Positions 16,591 through 26,605 of a stretch of 42,089 nucleotides of DNA are shown in pieces. Both the position numbers and the translations under genes were made by a program. Every line of letters begins with the position of its first letter. Position 1 is the first letter of the stretch. The DNA is taken from contig JAJYVX010000006.1 in NCBI GenBank assembly GCA_021791795.1, positions 1 through 42,089 of the forward strand. Reading direction: 5' to 3'. Below the pieces are notes generated by a model, which was given only the letters and a program-made list of their open reading frames with translations, searched no databases and was not told the origin of the DNA. The stretch comes from Actinomycetes bacterium (GTDB lineage Bacteria > Actinomycetota > Acidimicrobiia > Acidimicrobiales > Bog-793).

Positions 16591-18683
16591 GCCACGACCA
16601 TCCGGGCGTCCAGCCCCACCACCTCCGACGCCTCGACGACGAGCGGGTTGACTTCGAGCTCCAGCACCTCAGGGTGGGCGGCCGCCACCTCCGACAGAAC
16701 GGAGAGGGCTCGGGCCGCCTCCCCCACCGCCAGAGCCTGACGCCCCCGTGCGCCGAGCAGCAGCGGGGCGGCCCGTAGCCGGCCTATGAGCTCGAGCGCC
16801 TCATGCTCGTCGACAGGCGCGAGAGCCACGGCGGTGTCGTCGAGCACCTCGGCATAGATCCCGCCGAGCGCCACGAGAGCCACCGGCCCGAAGCGCGGAT
16901 CGCGCACCGCTCCGACGAGGAGCTCGACTCCCGACACGTTCGCCATGGGCTCCACAGAGAGGCGCGACTCACCGAATCTCTCGGCGAAACCCGCCACCGT
17001 CCTCCGCACCTCCCCCTCCCCACTCACGTCGAGCGCCACCCCGCCGGAGTCCGACTTGTGCTCGAGCTCGGCCGCCTTGATCACGACCGGATAGCCGACG
17101 GTCTCTGCCGCGAGGACGGCTTGCTCGACGGTCCTCGCCTCTTGCGCCGGCAGGAAGGGGAAGCCTGCTTCGGCGAGCAACGCCCTCGCTGCGAAGTACC
17201 CGCCCTCGGCGACCCGGCGGCCCGCCGGTCTCTCGACTCCACCAGCAGGGCGCGGCCGCCGCCTCTTGTGGAGGGACTCCGCCCGCCGCGTGAGACGGAC
17301 GAGCGCCTCTGCTGCGTCCTCCACGTTGGCATAGACCGGTACCCGCCCGTCGCGCAGCTTGCCGAGAGGACCCGCCTCCTCCCCCACCTTCTCCTCGTCG
17401 ACGAGCCGGTGCATCGAGTGCACGACCATGGGCTTCTCCGACGTCTGCATGATCGAGGCGAGGAAGCTGCCCACCTCGGCCTCCGCCTTCGCCATCTCGG
17501 GGCTGTACTGCCCGTAGCCGCCGAAGTAGCCGGTGAGGAGAACCGAGTCCACCTCGTCCGAGGCGGCGAGCGCCAGAGCGACGCGCGTGAACGACCAGAT
17601 GTCCTGCTCCCCCGCGCCGGCGAGGTCGACCGGGTTGTCCGTACCTCCCGCCGTCCCCGTCGCGCCCGCAAGCTCCTTCGTGAGAGCCGGCGAGAGCTCG
17701 GGCACCTCGAGGCCGCGCATCGCCACCGCGTCGGACGCGATGGCGCCGTGGCCGCCGCCGTCCGCCACCACGCCGACGCGCGGCCCTTTCGGGAGGAGCC
17801 CGAGGAGGAGCGACTGACAGGCGTCGATGAGCTCCTTCGGCGTGGAGACACGCTCGATGCCCGCCGCCCGGCAAGCCGCTTCGACGGCCGTCTGGGACGA
17901 CACGAGCGCCCCCGTGTGCGAGCGCGCGGCCCGGCGCGAGGCGTCGCTCTCCCCCGGCGCCAGGAGGACGACCGGCTTTCCCGCCTCTGTCGCCCTCGAG
18001 GCCACGTCGACGAAACCGCGACCGTCCCTGAAGTCTTCGCAGTACACGCAGATCACCTCCACCGACGGAGCATCGGTGAAGTCGTGGAGCAGATCTGATA
18101 CGTCGAGATCGGCCTGGTTGCCCACCGAGGCGAAACGGGCCACGCCGAGCCCGGCCTCCACCGCCTTCTGACCGAGCTCCAAGGCGAGGTTGCCGCTCTG
18201 GGAGATGAGACCGATCGGCCCAGGGGCGAGCTTGTTCGAGGAGAGGAAGAGGGACGCGGCGGCGTCGCTCAATCCGAGGCAGTTGGGCCCGAGGAGGACC
18301 GCGCCCGCCTGCCGCACCTTTGCTACTGCGGCTTCCTCTCGCGCCCTTCCTTCTCGTCCGGTCTCGGCCAGACCGGCCGTGATACCGACGAGCGCCCGCG
18401 CCCCTGCCGCAAGGGCGTCTTCGAGCGCCTGCTCGAAACCGGCCTCCGGCACGCACAGCGCCACGAGGTCGGGCGGCTCGGGCAGGTCGGCGACGGACTC
18501 GTAGGCCCGGTGGCCGAGGACCTCGCCGCCCCGCCGGTTCACGAAGTAGACCGAGCGCAGGTGGTCGCCTTCGAGGGAGCCGCGTGCGAGCCAGTGGCCC
18601 CACTTGTCCGGGTCGTTCGAGGCCCCGACGATGGCCACCGACGACGGGTTGAACAGGGGGCGCAGGTCCCTCTTCTCGGACAC
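16557..18683 (-). CDS. Acetate--CoA ligase family protein (NDP-forming acyl-CoA synthetase)
   Basis: LFNPSSVAIVGASNDPDKWGHWL (CoA-binding), GPNCLGLSD, ARSHTGAL, C-terminal ATP-grasp GYPVVIKAAELEHKSDSGGVALDVSGEGEV. Confidence 0.92.
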   Translation of the reverse strand: MSEKRDLRPLFNPSSVAIVGASNDPDKWGHWLARGSLEGDHLRSVYFVNRRGGEVLGHRAYESVADLPEPPDLVALCVPEAGFEQALEDALAAGARALVGITAGLAETGREGRAREEAAVAKVRQAGAVLLGPNCLGLSDAAASLFLSSNKLAPGPIGLISQSGNLALELGQKAVEAGLGVARFASVGNQADLDVSDLLHDFTDAPSVEVICVYCEDFRDGRGFVDVASRATEAGKPVVLLAPGESDASRRAARSHTGALVSSQTAVEAACRAAGIERVSTPKELIDACQSLLLGLLPKGPRVGVVADGGGHGAIASDAVAMRGLEVPELSPALTKELAGATGTAGGTDNPVDLAGAGEQDIWSFTRVALALAASDEVDSVLLTGYFGGYGQYSPEMAKAEAEVGSFLASIMQTSEKPMVVHSMHRLVDEEKVGEEAGPLGKLRDGRVPVYANVEDAAEALVRLTRRAESLHKRRRPRPAGGVERPAGRRVAEGGYFAARALLAEAGFPFLPAQEARTVEQAVLAAETVGYPVVIKAAELEHKSDSGGVALDVSGEGEVRRTVAGFAERFGESRLSVEPMANVSGVELLVGAVRDPRFGPVALVALGGIYAEVLDDTAVALAPVDEHEALELIGRLRAAPLLLGARGRQALAVGEAARALSVLSEVAAAHPEVLELEVNPLVVEASEVVGLDARMVVAHASGAGGGEP

Positions 18684-18696
18684 CTCCGGCGTGCGG

Positions 18697-20490
18697 CTAG
18701 TAGCCGCTCAGCACCGGCTCGTCGGCCGGTGCCAGCTTCGGCACGTCCTCTATGAGCTTGATCGTGTAGGGGTCCTCGGGATGCTCGAGGACCTTCTCGA
18801 CCGAGCCATGCTCGACGATTCGTCCCTCGTTGAGGACGACGACCTTCTGCGCGACGGAACGGACAAGGGCGAGGTTGTGCGTGATGAAGACCATCGAGAG
18901 GCCATGCTCTCGCTGCAGGCGGCGCAGCAGCTCGACGATCACGGCCTGGACGGAGACGTCGAGGGCGGAGGTCACCTCGTCGCAGACGAGGACGTCCGGC
19001 TCGACGACTATCGCCCGCGCGATGGCGACGCGCTGGCGCTCGCCACCCGAGAGCTGGTCCGGGTAGCGGCCGAGGAAGTCCTCGCCGAGCGAGACCTCCT
19101 GCAGCACCTTCGCAGCCCGATCGCTCATCTCCCGCCGCGACATGTCGAAGTAGTGGTCGAGCGGCTGGGCGAGGATCTGGCCGATCGTCTTGCGCGGGTT
19201 GAGCGAGGTGTAGGGGTTCTGGAAGATGTACTGGATGCGCCGGAGCACGTCCTTCGAACGCCTGCGCGTGCCTCGGGCGAGGGGGTTGCCCTCGAAGCGG
19301 ATGTCGCCCTCCCAGTTCGAGTGGAGGCCGACGATGCAGCGGGCGAGCGTCGTCTTGCCCGAGCCGGACTCCCCGACGACAGCGACGCACCGCTCGGGCG
19401 CGAGGTCGAGGCTCACGCCGTGCAACACGGGCTGGCTGCCGTACTTCGCCGAGATGTCCTTCAGGGAGAGCGACGGCTCGGCGATGCTGTCCGGCAGTGG
19501 GGTGAGAACGACCCGCTCCCTCTCGGCGTGGACGATCTCGGACGCCCGGAAACAGCGTACGACCTGCGAGCGCACCTGTACGGGCGCGGGCGTCTCAACC
19601 CGGCATCGGTCGATGGCGAAGCTGCACCTCGGAGCGAAGAAGCATCCCTGCGGCCTGCGACCCGGCCGGGGTGGCTGCCCGTCGATGCCGGTGAGCACCT
19701 CCGCCCTCTCGGGCGAGGGCGCGGCGGCGAGGAGACCCCGCGTGTAGGGGTGAACCGGGGTGTTGAAGACGGGGTAGGTCGCTCCGAGCTCGATCACGCG
19801 GCCGGCGTACATCACAGCCACCTTCGAGACGAGACCCCCGACGACGGCGAGGTCGTGGCTCACGTACACGGCGGCGACGCCGTAGGTCTTGCAGAGGTTG
19901 CGGATGGTCTCGAGGACGTGGCGCTGCGTCGACACGTCGAGGCCTGTCGTCGGCTCGTCGAGGACTATGAGCGAGGGGCGGCAGCAGAACGCCATGGCGA
20001 TGGCCACCCGCTGCTGCTGGCCGCCGGAGAGCTGGTGCGGATAGCGCTTCATCATCTCCGGCTGGGCGTCGAGGCGTACCTCCGCCAGCACCTCGGCCAC
20101 CCGCGAACGGACCTCGTCCACGGCGCCCGGGTGCGAGGTGAGGCACTCGGTGAGCTGGGAGCCGATCTTGAGGGTCGGGTTGAGGGCGGCGGAGGGGTCC
20201 TGCGGCACGTATGCCACCTTGGCGCCGCGGAATTCGCGCATCTCTTGGGGCGAGAGCGTGAGGAGGTTCACGCCGTCGAGCGCGATCTCGCCCCGCGTGA
20301 TCTCGAGGCCTCGGCGGGCATGACCGAGAAGGGCGAGGGCGACCGTCGTCTTGCCCGAGCCGGACTCGCCGACGAGCCCGAGCACCTCGCCTGCGCCGAC
20401 GGTGAGAGACAACTCGCTCACGACGTCCCTGCCGGTACCGGCGAGGCAGATCTCGAGGTCCTTCACCTCCAGGCGTTCGTAGGCCCTCAT
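18697..20490 (-). CDS. Dipeptide/nickel-type ABC transporter, fused dual ATPase (DppD-DppF-like)
   Basis: Two Walker A motifs (GESGSGKTTVA, GESGSGKTTLA), two signatures (LSGGQQQR, LSGGERQR), two oligopeptide-transporter C-terminal type segments. Confidence 0.94.
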   Translation of the reverse strand: MRAYERLEVKDLEICLAGTGRDVVSELSLTVGAGEVLGLVGESGSGKTTVALALLGHARRGLEITRGEIALDGVNLLTLSPQEMREFRGAKVAYVPQDPSAALNPTLKIGSQLTECLTSHPGAVDEVRSRVAEVLAEVRLDAQPEMMKRYPHQLSGGQQQRVAIAMAFCCRPSLIVLDEPTTGLDVSTQRHVLETIRNLCKTYGVAAVYVSHDLAVVGGLVSKVAVMYAGRVIELGATYPVFNTPVHPYTRGLLAAAPSPERAEVLTGIDGQPPRPGRRPQGCFFAPRCSFAIDRCRVETPAPVQVRSQVVRCFRASEIVHAERERVVLTPLPDSIAEPSLSLKDISAKYGSQPVLHGVSLDLAPERCVAVVGESGSGKTTLARCIVGLHSNWEGDIRFEGNPLARGTRRRSKDVLRRIQYIFQNPYTSLNPRKTIGQILAQPLDHYFDMSRREMSDRAAKVLQEVSLGEDFLGRYPDQLSGGERQRVAIARAIVVEPDVLVCDEVTSALDVSVQAVIVELLRRLQREHGLSMVFITHNLALVRSVAQKVVVLNEGRIVEHGSVEKVLEHPEDPYTIKLIEDVPKLAPADEPVLSGY

Positions 20491-21458
20491 GCGGTCTCCC
20501 CGAGCGTCGTCTCCGCCACCGCCGCCTCGTTGAGGACGAGCGCCTCCTGCGGGCGCCCCTCGATGCCGATGGCGACCCGGGCGACGGCGTCGGTGAAGGT
20601 GTTCGTCCCGATCGTGAGCAGAGCTATGAGGATCGTCGGCGCCACGACAGCCCACACGTTCCCCCCGATGAGGCCGCCGCGGTTCTCGTTGATCATGTAG
20701 CCCCACTGCGGCGAGGGTGGCGGCTGGCCGAAGCCGAGGAACGCCAGCCCCGCCATGACGACGATCGAGTAGGTGAGCCTGAGGCCCGCCTCGACCATGA
20801 GGGGTGTGATGAGGTTCGGGAGGATCTCGGACCACATGACCTTCACCGGCTTCACGCCCTGGAGCTCGATCGCCTTCACGTAGTCGCGCTCCGAGATGTC
20901 GAGCGTGGCCGACCGGAGCACCCGGGCGACCGCCGGGGCCTGGGTGAACCCGACGACTATGACGATCAGCCAGAGCTTCGGGCCGATGATGCTCACGAAA
21001 AGGAGGGCGAAGACGAGCTGGGGGAAGGCAAGGACGACGTCGACGGTCCTCATGATGATCCCGTCCCACTTGCCCCGCAGGTAGGCGGCGGAGATACCGG
21101 CTGCGCCTCCGACCACGACGCCGAAGACCGTCGAGCACAGGGCCATGACGAGCATGACCCAGCCGCCGTCGAGCACCCTCGAGAGCACGTCGCGGCTGAG
21201 GACGTCGGTCCCGAGGAGGTACTGGGCGCTCGGCTTGGCGAAGGGGAGCCCGCTCCCCACTATGGCCGTCGAGGAGTACGGCGTCACGAACGGACCGATG
21301 ACCGTGACGAGCGCGATGAAGAGCATGATGCCGAGGCCGACTCTCCCCCGGGTCGTGCGCGCGGCCGCGCCGAGAACGGCGAGCCACTGCCTGCGTGGTG
21401 TCCGGGGCGACCGGACGGCCGGTTCCTGCGGCTCGGTCGGAGCCGCGAGAGCGGTCAT
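20487..21458 (-). CDS. ABC transporter permease (DppC-like)
   Basis: MTALAAPTEPQEPAVRSPRTPRRQWLAVLGAAARTTRGRVGLGIMLFIALVTVIGPFVTPY...; 4-bp overlap with the ATPase gene. Confidence 0.92.
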   Translation of the reverse strand: MTALAAPTEPQEPAVRSPRTPRRQWLAVLGAAARTTRGRVGLGIMLFIALVTVIGPFVTPYSSTAIVGSGLPFAKPSAQYLLGTDVLSRDVLSRVLDGGWVMLVMALCSTVFGVVVGGAAGISAAYLRGKWDGIIMRTVDVVLAFPQLVFALLFVSIIGPKLWLIVIVVGFTQAPAVARVLRSATLDISERDYVKAIELQGVKPVKVMWSEILPNLITPLMVEAGLRLTYSIVVMAGLAFLGFGQPPPSPQWGYMINENRGGLIGGNVWAVVAPTILIALLTIGTNTFTDAVARVAIGIEGRPQEALVLNEAAVAETTLGETA

Positions 21459-22465
21459 CGTGCGATCCTCCGGCGCGGGGTCGCGAGGAGGGCGATCACG
21501 TCGGTGAGGATGTTCATGAAGACGTAGAAGGCGGCCAGGATCACGACGGTGAACTGGATGATCGGGATGTCGCGGTTGGTCACGGCATAGACGAGGCCCT
21601 GGCCGATGCCGGGGAAGTTGAAGATGTACTCGACGACCACGATCCCGCCGGCAAGGTAGAGGAAGTTGAGACCGATCACCTGGATCGTCGGGGCGATTGC
21701 GTTCGGCAAAGCGTGCACGAACACCACCCGCCATGCCTTGAGCCCCTTCAACCGGGCCATCTCGACGTAGTCGGACTCGAGCGCCTCGATCATGGCGGCT
21801 CTCATCATCCGCTGTATGTAGGGCACGATCACGATGACGAGCGTCGCCACGGGGAGCACGAGCATCTTCGGGTCGTTCCAGGCGTAGCTGCCCGGCGGGA
21901 TGAGGGACACGGCAGGGAGCACGTGCGAGACCGTCGTTGCGAACAGGATGATGAGCGCGATGGCGATGACGAACTCGGGGAGGGCGGTGATGCCGAGCGC
22001 CGCGACGGCCGAGATGTGGTCGAACCAGCCGTCCTTGCGCAGGGCCGCCATCGCGCCGAGGACGATCCCGAGTACCGATCCGATGATGCCCGCCACGAAG
22101 ACGAGGACGGCGGAGTCGATGAGGCGGGGCTCGATCTGCGCCCACACGCCGAGCCCGTTCGAGGTCGAGGTCCCCAGGTGTCCCGTGAACAGGCCCGTGA
22201 ACCACACCCAGTACTGGTCGACGAGCCCTCGGTCGAGGCCGAGCTGCTGCTCGAGCGCACGCACCCGGGCCGGAGTCGACGTCTTGCCGAGGATGGCGTA
22301 GGCGGCGTTCCCCGGGAGGACCTCGGTTGCGAGGAACACGATGATCGAGACGATGACGAGCGTGAGGAGGCCGACGAGCGTCCGCCGGATCACGAGGGCG
22401 AAGAGAGGATGCTGCTGGCTCCAGCGCAAAGAGCGCGCCGGCGGTGGAGCAACCGCTACCGCCAT
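21455..22465 (-). CDS. ABC transporter permease (DppB-like)
   Basis: MAVAVAPPPARSLRWSQQHPLFALVIRRTLVGLLTLVIVSIIVFLATEVLPGNAAYAILG...; 4-bp overlap with the DppC-like gene. Confidence 0.92.
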   Translation of the reverse strand: MAVAVAPPPARSLRWSQQHPLFALVIRRTLVGLLTLVIVSIIVFLATEVLPGNAAYAILGKTSTPARVRALEQQLGLDRGLVDQYWVWFTGLFTGHLGTSTSNGLGVWAQIEPRLIDSAVLVFVAGIIGSVLGIVLGAMAALRKDGWFDHISAVAALGITALPEFVIAIALIILFATTVSHVLPAVSLIPPGSYAWNDPKMLVLPVATLVIVIVPYIQRMMRAAMIEALESDYVEMARLKGLKAWRVVFVHALPNAIAPTIQVIGLNFLYLAGGIVVVEYIFNFPGIGQGLVYAVTNRDIPIIQFTVVILAAFYVFMNILTDVIALLATPRRRIAR

Positions 22466-22604
22466 GTCACACCTCCCCCTCGACAAGGACGAGCGGCAAC
22501 CTGCTGCCGCTTTGCGAGGAGCGGATTGTAGGCGACGGTCTCTTGTCCCGACAGAGCGAGCGACCCACCTCGTGCATCACCTGGTGAGAGTGGTCGTTCT
22601 GCCA

Positions 22605-23774
22605 CTAGTCCGAGAAAACGGCCCGCGAGATGACGAGGCGCTGGATGTCGGAGGTTCCCTCCTCGATCTCCTCCAACTTGGCGTCGCGCATCCACTTCTC
22701 GACGAGATGCTCACGCGAGTAGCCCCAGCCTCCGAGTGTCTGGACGGCCGCCCAGGTGGAGAACATCGCCGTCTCGGAGGCGAAGAGCTTTGCCATGGCC
22801 GCCTCCCTCGTGGCCTTCTCGCCGGCGTCGAGCCGCCGGGCGGCGCGCCACACCATGAGACGTGCGGCTTCGATGCGGGTCGCCATGTCGGCCACACGGA
22901 ACGCCACTGCCTGGTGCTTCGAGATCGACACCCCGAATTGCTTGCGTTCGGAGGCATAGTCCACGGCGTACTCGAGCGCCGCCCTCGCCACACCGGTCGC
23001 CGCGGCGGCGAGTATCACCCTCGAGGCGTCGAAGGTGTGCATGAGGCCGAGGAAACCCTGGCCCTCCTCGCCCAGCCTGTCCTCGACGGGCACGGCGACG
23101 TCGTCGAGGAAGATCTCCGTGTTGAGCAGTGCGCGCTGACCCATCTTCTTGAGCGGCGGACCGAACTGCATCCCCGCTCTCTCCTTCTCGAGAAGGAATG
23201 CGGTGACGCCCTTCGCCCTCTTCGTGGGGTCGACCGTGGCGAACACGACGTAGAAGCGCGCCACGCCGCCGTTCGAGATCCAGGCCTTCGTGCCCGAGAG
23301 CCGGTAGCCGTCGGCGGTGCGTTCTGCCCTCGTCGCCACGGCGGCCGCGTCTGATCCGACGTCCGGCTCGGTCACCGCGAGGGCGGTCAAGGGCGGCGGG
23401 TTCTCGCAGAGCGGCCTCAACCAACGCTCCTTCTGATCGGCCGTGCCGAGCTCGAGGAGCGGGTGGGCGAAGAAGCCGTTCGAGGTAAGCAGGTTGCCGA
23501 GGGCGAGATCGCCGGCGCACAGCTCCTCCTGCACGAGGCACTGGGTGAGCACGTCGGTGAAGCCGCCACCTCCGAGCTCGGCCGGGAGCATGAACGACGT
23601 GATGCCGGCGTCCGCCGCCTTCTCCCAGATGCCCCAGTGCATCTCGGTGTCGGCCTCGTCGACCTCACGGGCCACGGGGCGGATCTCGGTCTCGGCGAAG
23701 TGGCGACACATCCGGACGATCTCGTGCTGCTCTCCTGTGAGCGGTACCAGTTCCTCGGGCAACGAGGGGTGCAT
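22605..23774 (-). CDS. Acyl-CoA dehydrogenase
   Basis: LAVTEPDVGSDAAAVATRAERTADGYRLSGTKAWISNGGVA...GGWGYSREHLVEKWMRDAKLEEIEEGTSDIQRLVISR. Confidence 0.94.
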   Translation of the reverse strand: MHPSLPEELVPLTGEQHEIVRMCRHFAETEIRPVAREVDEADTEMHWGIWEKAADAGITSFMLPAELGGGGFTDVLTQCLVQEELCAGDLALGNLLTSNGFFAHPLLELGTADQKERWLRPLCENPPPLTALAVTEPDVGSDAAAVATRAERTADGYRLSGTKAWISNGGVARFYVVFATVDPTKRAKGVTAFLLEKERAGMQFGPPLKKMGQRALLNTEIFLDDVAVPVEDRLGEEGQGFLGLMHTFDASRVILAAAATGVARAALEYAVDYASERKQFGVSISKHQAVAFRVADMATRIEAARLMVWRAARRLDAGEKATREAAMAKLFASETAMFSTWAAVQTLGGWGYSREHLVEKWMRDAKLEEIEEGTSDIQRLVISRAVFSD

Positions 23775-23838
23775 GGACGCATAGTAGGGCGCACCGCCCA
23801 GCCCGGCACAAAGCGCCCTCGGTGTTGCAGACTGTGGC

Positions 23839-24807
23839 GTGGCCACCGCTCGGAACCTCGCCGTCATAACCGACCCGGACGAGATCGACCCCTCTCCGGC
23901 GGTGTCGGCGCTCGAGGAGGCCGGGTATGCCGTGGAGGTGCTCGGCAGCCGCGAGCCGTCGTTGATCGCCGCGGCCGCAGCCGAGGCGACGGCTCTCGTC
24001 GTCGGATACGCCAGGGTCGACTCCGGGCTTCTCGATCACCTCCCTCGGCTGCGCATCGTCGCGACGATGTCCGTCGGCGTCGACACGGTGGATCTCCGCG
24101 CAGCCGAGGAGCGCGGCGTCTGGGTGTCCAACGTGCCGGACGCCGCGACCGAGGAGGTCGCAGTCCACGCTCTCGCCCTGGCACTCGGGCTCGTGCGCCG
24201 CATCACCTTCCTCGACCGCCATGTGCGCTCGGGCGGTTGGGGCGTGGATGCCGCGGAGACGATGCGCCGGCCATCGCGCCTCTCGCTCGGGGTGGTGGGG
24301 TTGGGGCGGATAGGGCGCCGTTTTGCCGCTCTTGCGGGTCCGGCGTTCGGGGACGTGAGGGGATACGACCCGTTCGTGGCCCCGTCTGCCTGGCCGGCGG
24401 GCGTCATGGCCTGCGACCTCGACGAGCTGCTGGCGCGCTCCGACGTGGTGTCGCTCCACCTGCCCGGCGAGGCGGGTGCCCCGCCGCTTCTTCACCGCGG
24501 CAGGCTGTCCCTCCTGCCCGAGGGTGCCGCGCTCGTCAACGTGTCCCGCGGCAGCCTCGTCGACACCGAGGCTCTCGTCTCCCTGCTCGATGCCGGCCGC
24601 CTCTCGGGGGCGGGGCTCGACGTCCTCCCGGTCGAGCCGCCCGCGGCCGACGACCCCCTGCGGCGGCACCCGCGCATCGTGCTCACGCCTCACCTCGCCT
24701 ACCTCTCGGAGGAGAGCGCGATCGATTATCCCCTCAAAGCTGCGGAGAACGTCGTGGCGTGGTCGACTGGGGGAGAACCGCGGGACGTCGTCGTGCGCGG
24801 CCGATGA
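23839..24807 (+). CDS. D-2-hydroxyacid dehydrogenase, NAD-binding
   Basis: LGVVGLGRIGRRFAALAGPAFGDVRGYDPF, VNVSRGSLVDTEALVSLLDAGRLSGAGLDVLPVEPP, LTPHLAYLSEES. Confidence 0.92.
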   Translation: MATARNLAVITDPDEIDPSPAVSALEEAGYAVEVLGSREPSLIAAAAAEATALVVGYARVDSGLLDHLPRLRIVATMSVGVDTVDLRAAEERGVWVSNVPDAATEEVAVHALALALGLVRRITFLDRHVRSGGWGVDAAETMRRPSRLSLGVVGLGRIGRRFAALAGPAFGDVRGYDPFVAPSAWPAGVMACDLDELLARSDVVSLHLPGEAGAPPLLHRGRLSLLPEGAALVNVSRGSLVDTEALVSLLDAGRLSGAGLDVLPVEPPAADDPLRRHPRIVLTPHLAYLSEESAIDYPLKAAENVVAWSTGGEPRDVVVRGR

Positions 24808-24864
24808 GCCGGCGCCACCCGGCGGCCCGGTGCAGCAGAGAGCGATGAGGAGGAGGAAGAGCCG

Positions 24865-26562
24865 ATGGAAGAGATGACCGGGGGCAAGGTCGTCGTGGAG
24901 TCGCTTCTGGCGAACGGCGTGGAGGTGGCGTTCGGCATCCCCGGCACGCACAGCCTCCCCATCTATCAGCACCTCGCCGCGAGCTCGATCAGACACGTCA
25001 CGCCACGTCACGAACAGGGCGCCGGCTACGCGGCGGACGGCTACGCCCGCTCGAGCGGACGGATCGCCGCTTGCCTCGTCACGACCGGCCCGGGAGTCAC
25101 GAACATCGCGACGGCCATCGGGCAGGCCTACTCCGACTCGATACCGCTTCTCGTCGTCTCGCCGGGGATGCCTGCTGCCATCGAGGGAGGCGACCACGGC
25201 TTCCTGCACGAGGCGAAGAACCAGAGCCTTCTCACCTCTGCCATCGCCGCCTGGAGCCACCGGGCGAGCTCGCAGCAGGACCTGGCGGACGCCCTCCGCC
25301 GGGCGTTCGCCCACCTGTCGGGCGGGCGGCCGAGGCCCGTCCACATCGAGGCGCCCATCGAGGTGCTGGCAGAGCAAGGCCCGGTCGACGAGATCCGGCC
25401 GGCCGAGCACGCGGCGCCCGTCTCGCCTGCCCCCGATGCCGTGGCCCGAGCCGCGCAGGCGCTCGCCTCGGGCCGCAGGCGTGCGCTCGTGCTCGGTGGA
25501 GGTGCCCGTGGCGCCGCCGCGGAGGCCACAGCCCTCGCCGAGCTGCTCTCCATGGCGGTCGTGACGACGACGAACGGGAAGGGGGTCGTGTCCGAACGGC
25601 ATCCGCTGTCCCTCGGCGCCACGGTCATGGCACGCTCCACGCGTGACCATCTGGCCGACTGCGACGTGGTGCTCGCGGTCGGTACCGAGCTCGGCGACTC
25701 GGACCTGTGGGGCGAGCCGCTCCGGGTGAACGGGACCGTCATCCGCGTGGACGTCGATCCGCAGCAGCTCGACAAGAACCTCGCCGCGGCGGTGAAGGTG
25801 CACGGCGACGCCGCGCTCAGCCTGCGGGCGCTCGCCGATCGCCTCGGGGGCTCGGCCGGGACCGGTGTGACCGCCGGGGCCGGTGTGACCGCCGGGGCCG
25901 GTGTGACCGCCGCGGGGGGCTCGGACGGCGTGGGGGGCGCCGGGCGGGCGGACGTCTGGCAGGATGCCTCGCTCGCCCTCGTGGCGGAGCAGGAGGTCGC
26001 ACGGGTGCGTGCCGGCGTCGCCACCGACCTCGCGGCCGACGTTCAACCGTTCGGTCCCCTCATGGCCTCGCTCGAGAAGGTCCTCGCCCCTGACGCCGTC
26101 GTCGCGGGCGATGCCGCGATGGCCTGCTACTTCGGGGTGCAGTACCTCCTCCCCTTCGAGCGGCCGTCACGGTGGCTGTTCCCGACCGGCTTCTGCACGC
26201 TCGGCTACGGTCTGCCGGCTGCGATCGGTGCGAAGCTCGCCGCGCCCGATCGCCAGGTCATGGCGATCATGGGCGACGGCGGGGTGATGTTCACCATCGG
26301 CGAGCTGGCGACTGCCGTGCAGGTCGGCCTCTCACTCCCTCTCGTCATCGTGACGAACAACGGCTACGGCGAGATCCGCAAGGAACTGGCCGCCATGGGC
26401 GTCTCGCCGCTCGGCACGGACTTCCCGGCGCCGGACTTCGTCGCTCTCGCAGGGGCGTTCGGCGCCCACGGCGTCCGGGTCGAGCCGGACGAGGTGGGCT
26501 CGGCAGTCGAGGAGGCCTTCGGGCGACCCGGCCCTACGGTCGTCGAGACCGCGGTCGGCTGA
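24865..26562 (+). CDS. Thiamine pyrophosphate-binding protein (acetolactate synthase/benzoylformate decarboxylase-like)
   Basis: VAFGIPGTHSLPIYQHLAASSIRHVTPRHEQGAGYAADGYARSSGRIAACLVTTGPGVTN; C-terminal ThDP motif MGDGGVMFTIGELATAVQVGLSLPLVIVTNNGYGEIR. Confidence 0.92.
   Translation: MEEMTGGKVVVESLLANGVEVAFGIPGTHSLPIYQHLAASSIRHVTPRHEQGAGYAADGYARSSGRIAACLVTTGPGVTNIATAIGQAYSDSIPLLVVSPGMPAAIEGGDHGFLHEAKNQSLLTSAIAAWSHRASSQQDLADALRRAFAHLSGGRPRPVHIEAPIEVLAEQGPVDEIRPAEHAAPVSPAPDAVARAAQALASGRRRALVLGGGARGAAAEATALAELLSMAVVTTTNGKGVVSERHPLSLGATVMARSTRDHLADCDVVLAVGTELGDSDLWGEPLRVNGTVIRVDVDPQQLDKNLAAAVKVHGDAALSLRALADRLGGSAGTGVTAGAGVTAGAGVTAAGGSDGVGGAGRADVWQDASLALVAEQEVARVRAGVATDLAADVQPFGPLMASLEKVLAPDAVVAGDAAMACYFGVQYLLPFERPSRWLFPTGFCTLGYGLPAAIGAKLAAPDRQVMAIMGDGGVMFTIGELATAVQVGLSLPLVIVTNNGYGEIRKELAAMGVSPLGTDFPAPDFVALAGAFGAHGVRVEPDEVGSAVEEAFGRPGPTVVETAVG
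25861..25914 (+). repeat. Three tandem copies of an 18-bp unit inside the ThDP enzyme gene
   Basis: (a/g)ccggtgtgaccgccggg at 25861, 25879 and 25897 (last copy ends ccgcg); encodes TGVTAG/AGVTAG/AGVTAA. Confidence 0.95.
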
Positions 26563-26605
26563 AGCACGGGCCCGGGCCGGCCCTGGGCAGCTCGCCGGGC
26601 GGGCC

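Noticed and set aside
18604-20700. 698-aa plus-strand ORF antisense to the ABC ATPase
   Set aside because: Shadow ORF of a clearly coding minus-strand gene in high-GC DNA; Arg/Leu/Glu/His-rich, no recognisable domain.
25861-25914. Repeat considered as a CRISPR-like array
   Set aside because: Units are directly tandem without spacers, in-frame inside a gene and only three copies.
23665-26046. 793-aa minus-strand ORF antisense to the D-2-hydroxyacid dehydrogenase and ThDP enzyme
   Set aside because: Antisense shadow ORF; composition is frame-shadow-like and no family motifs are visible.
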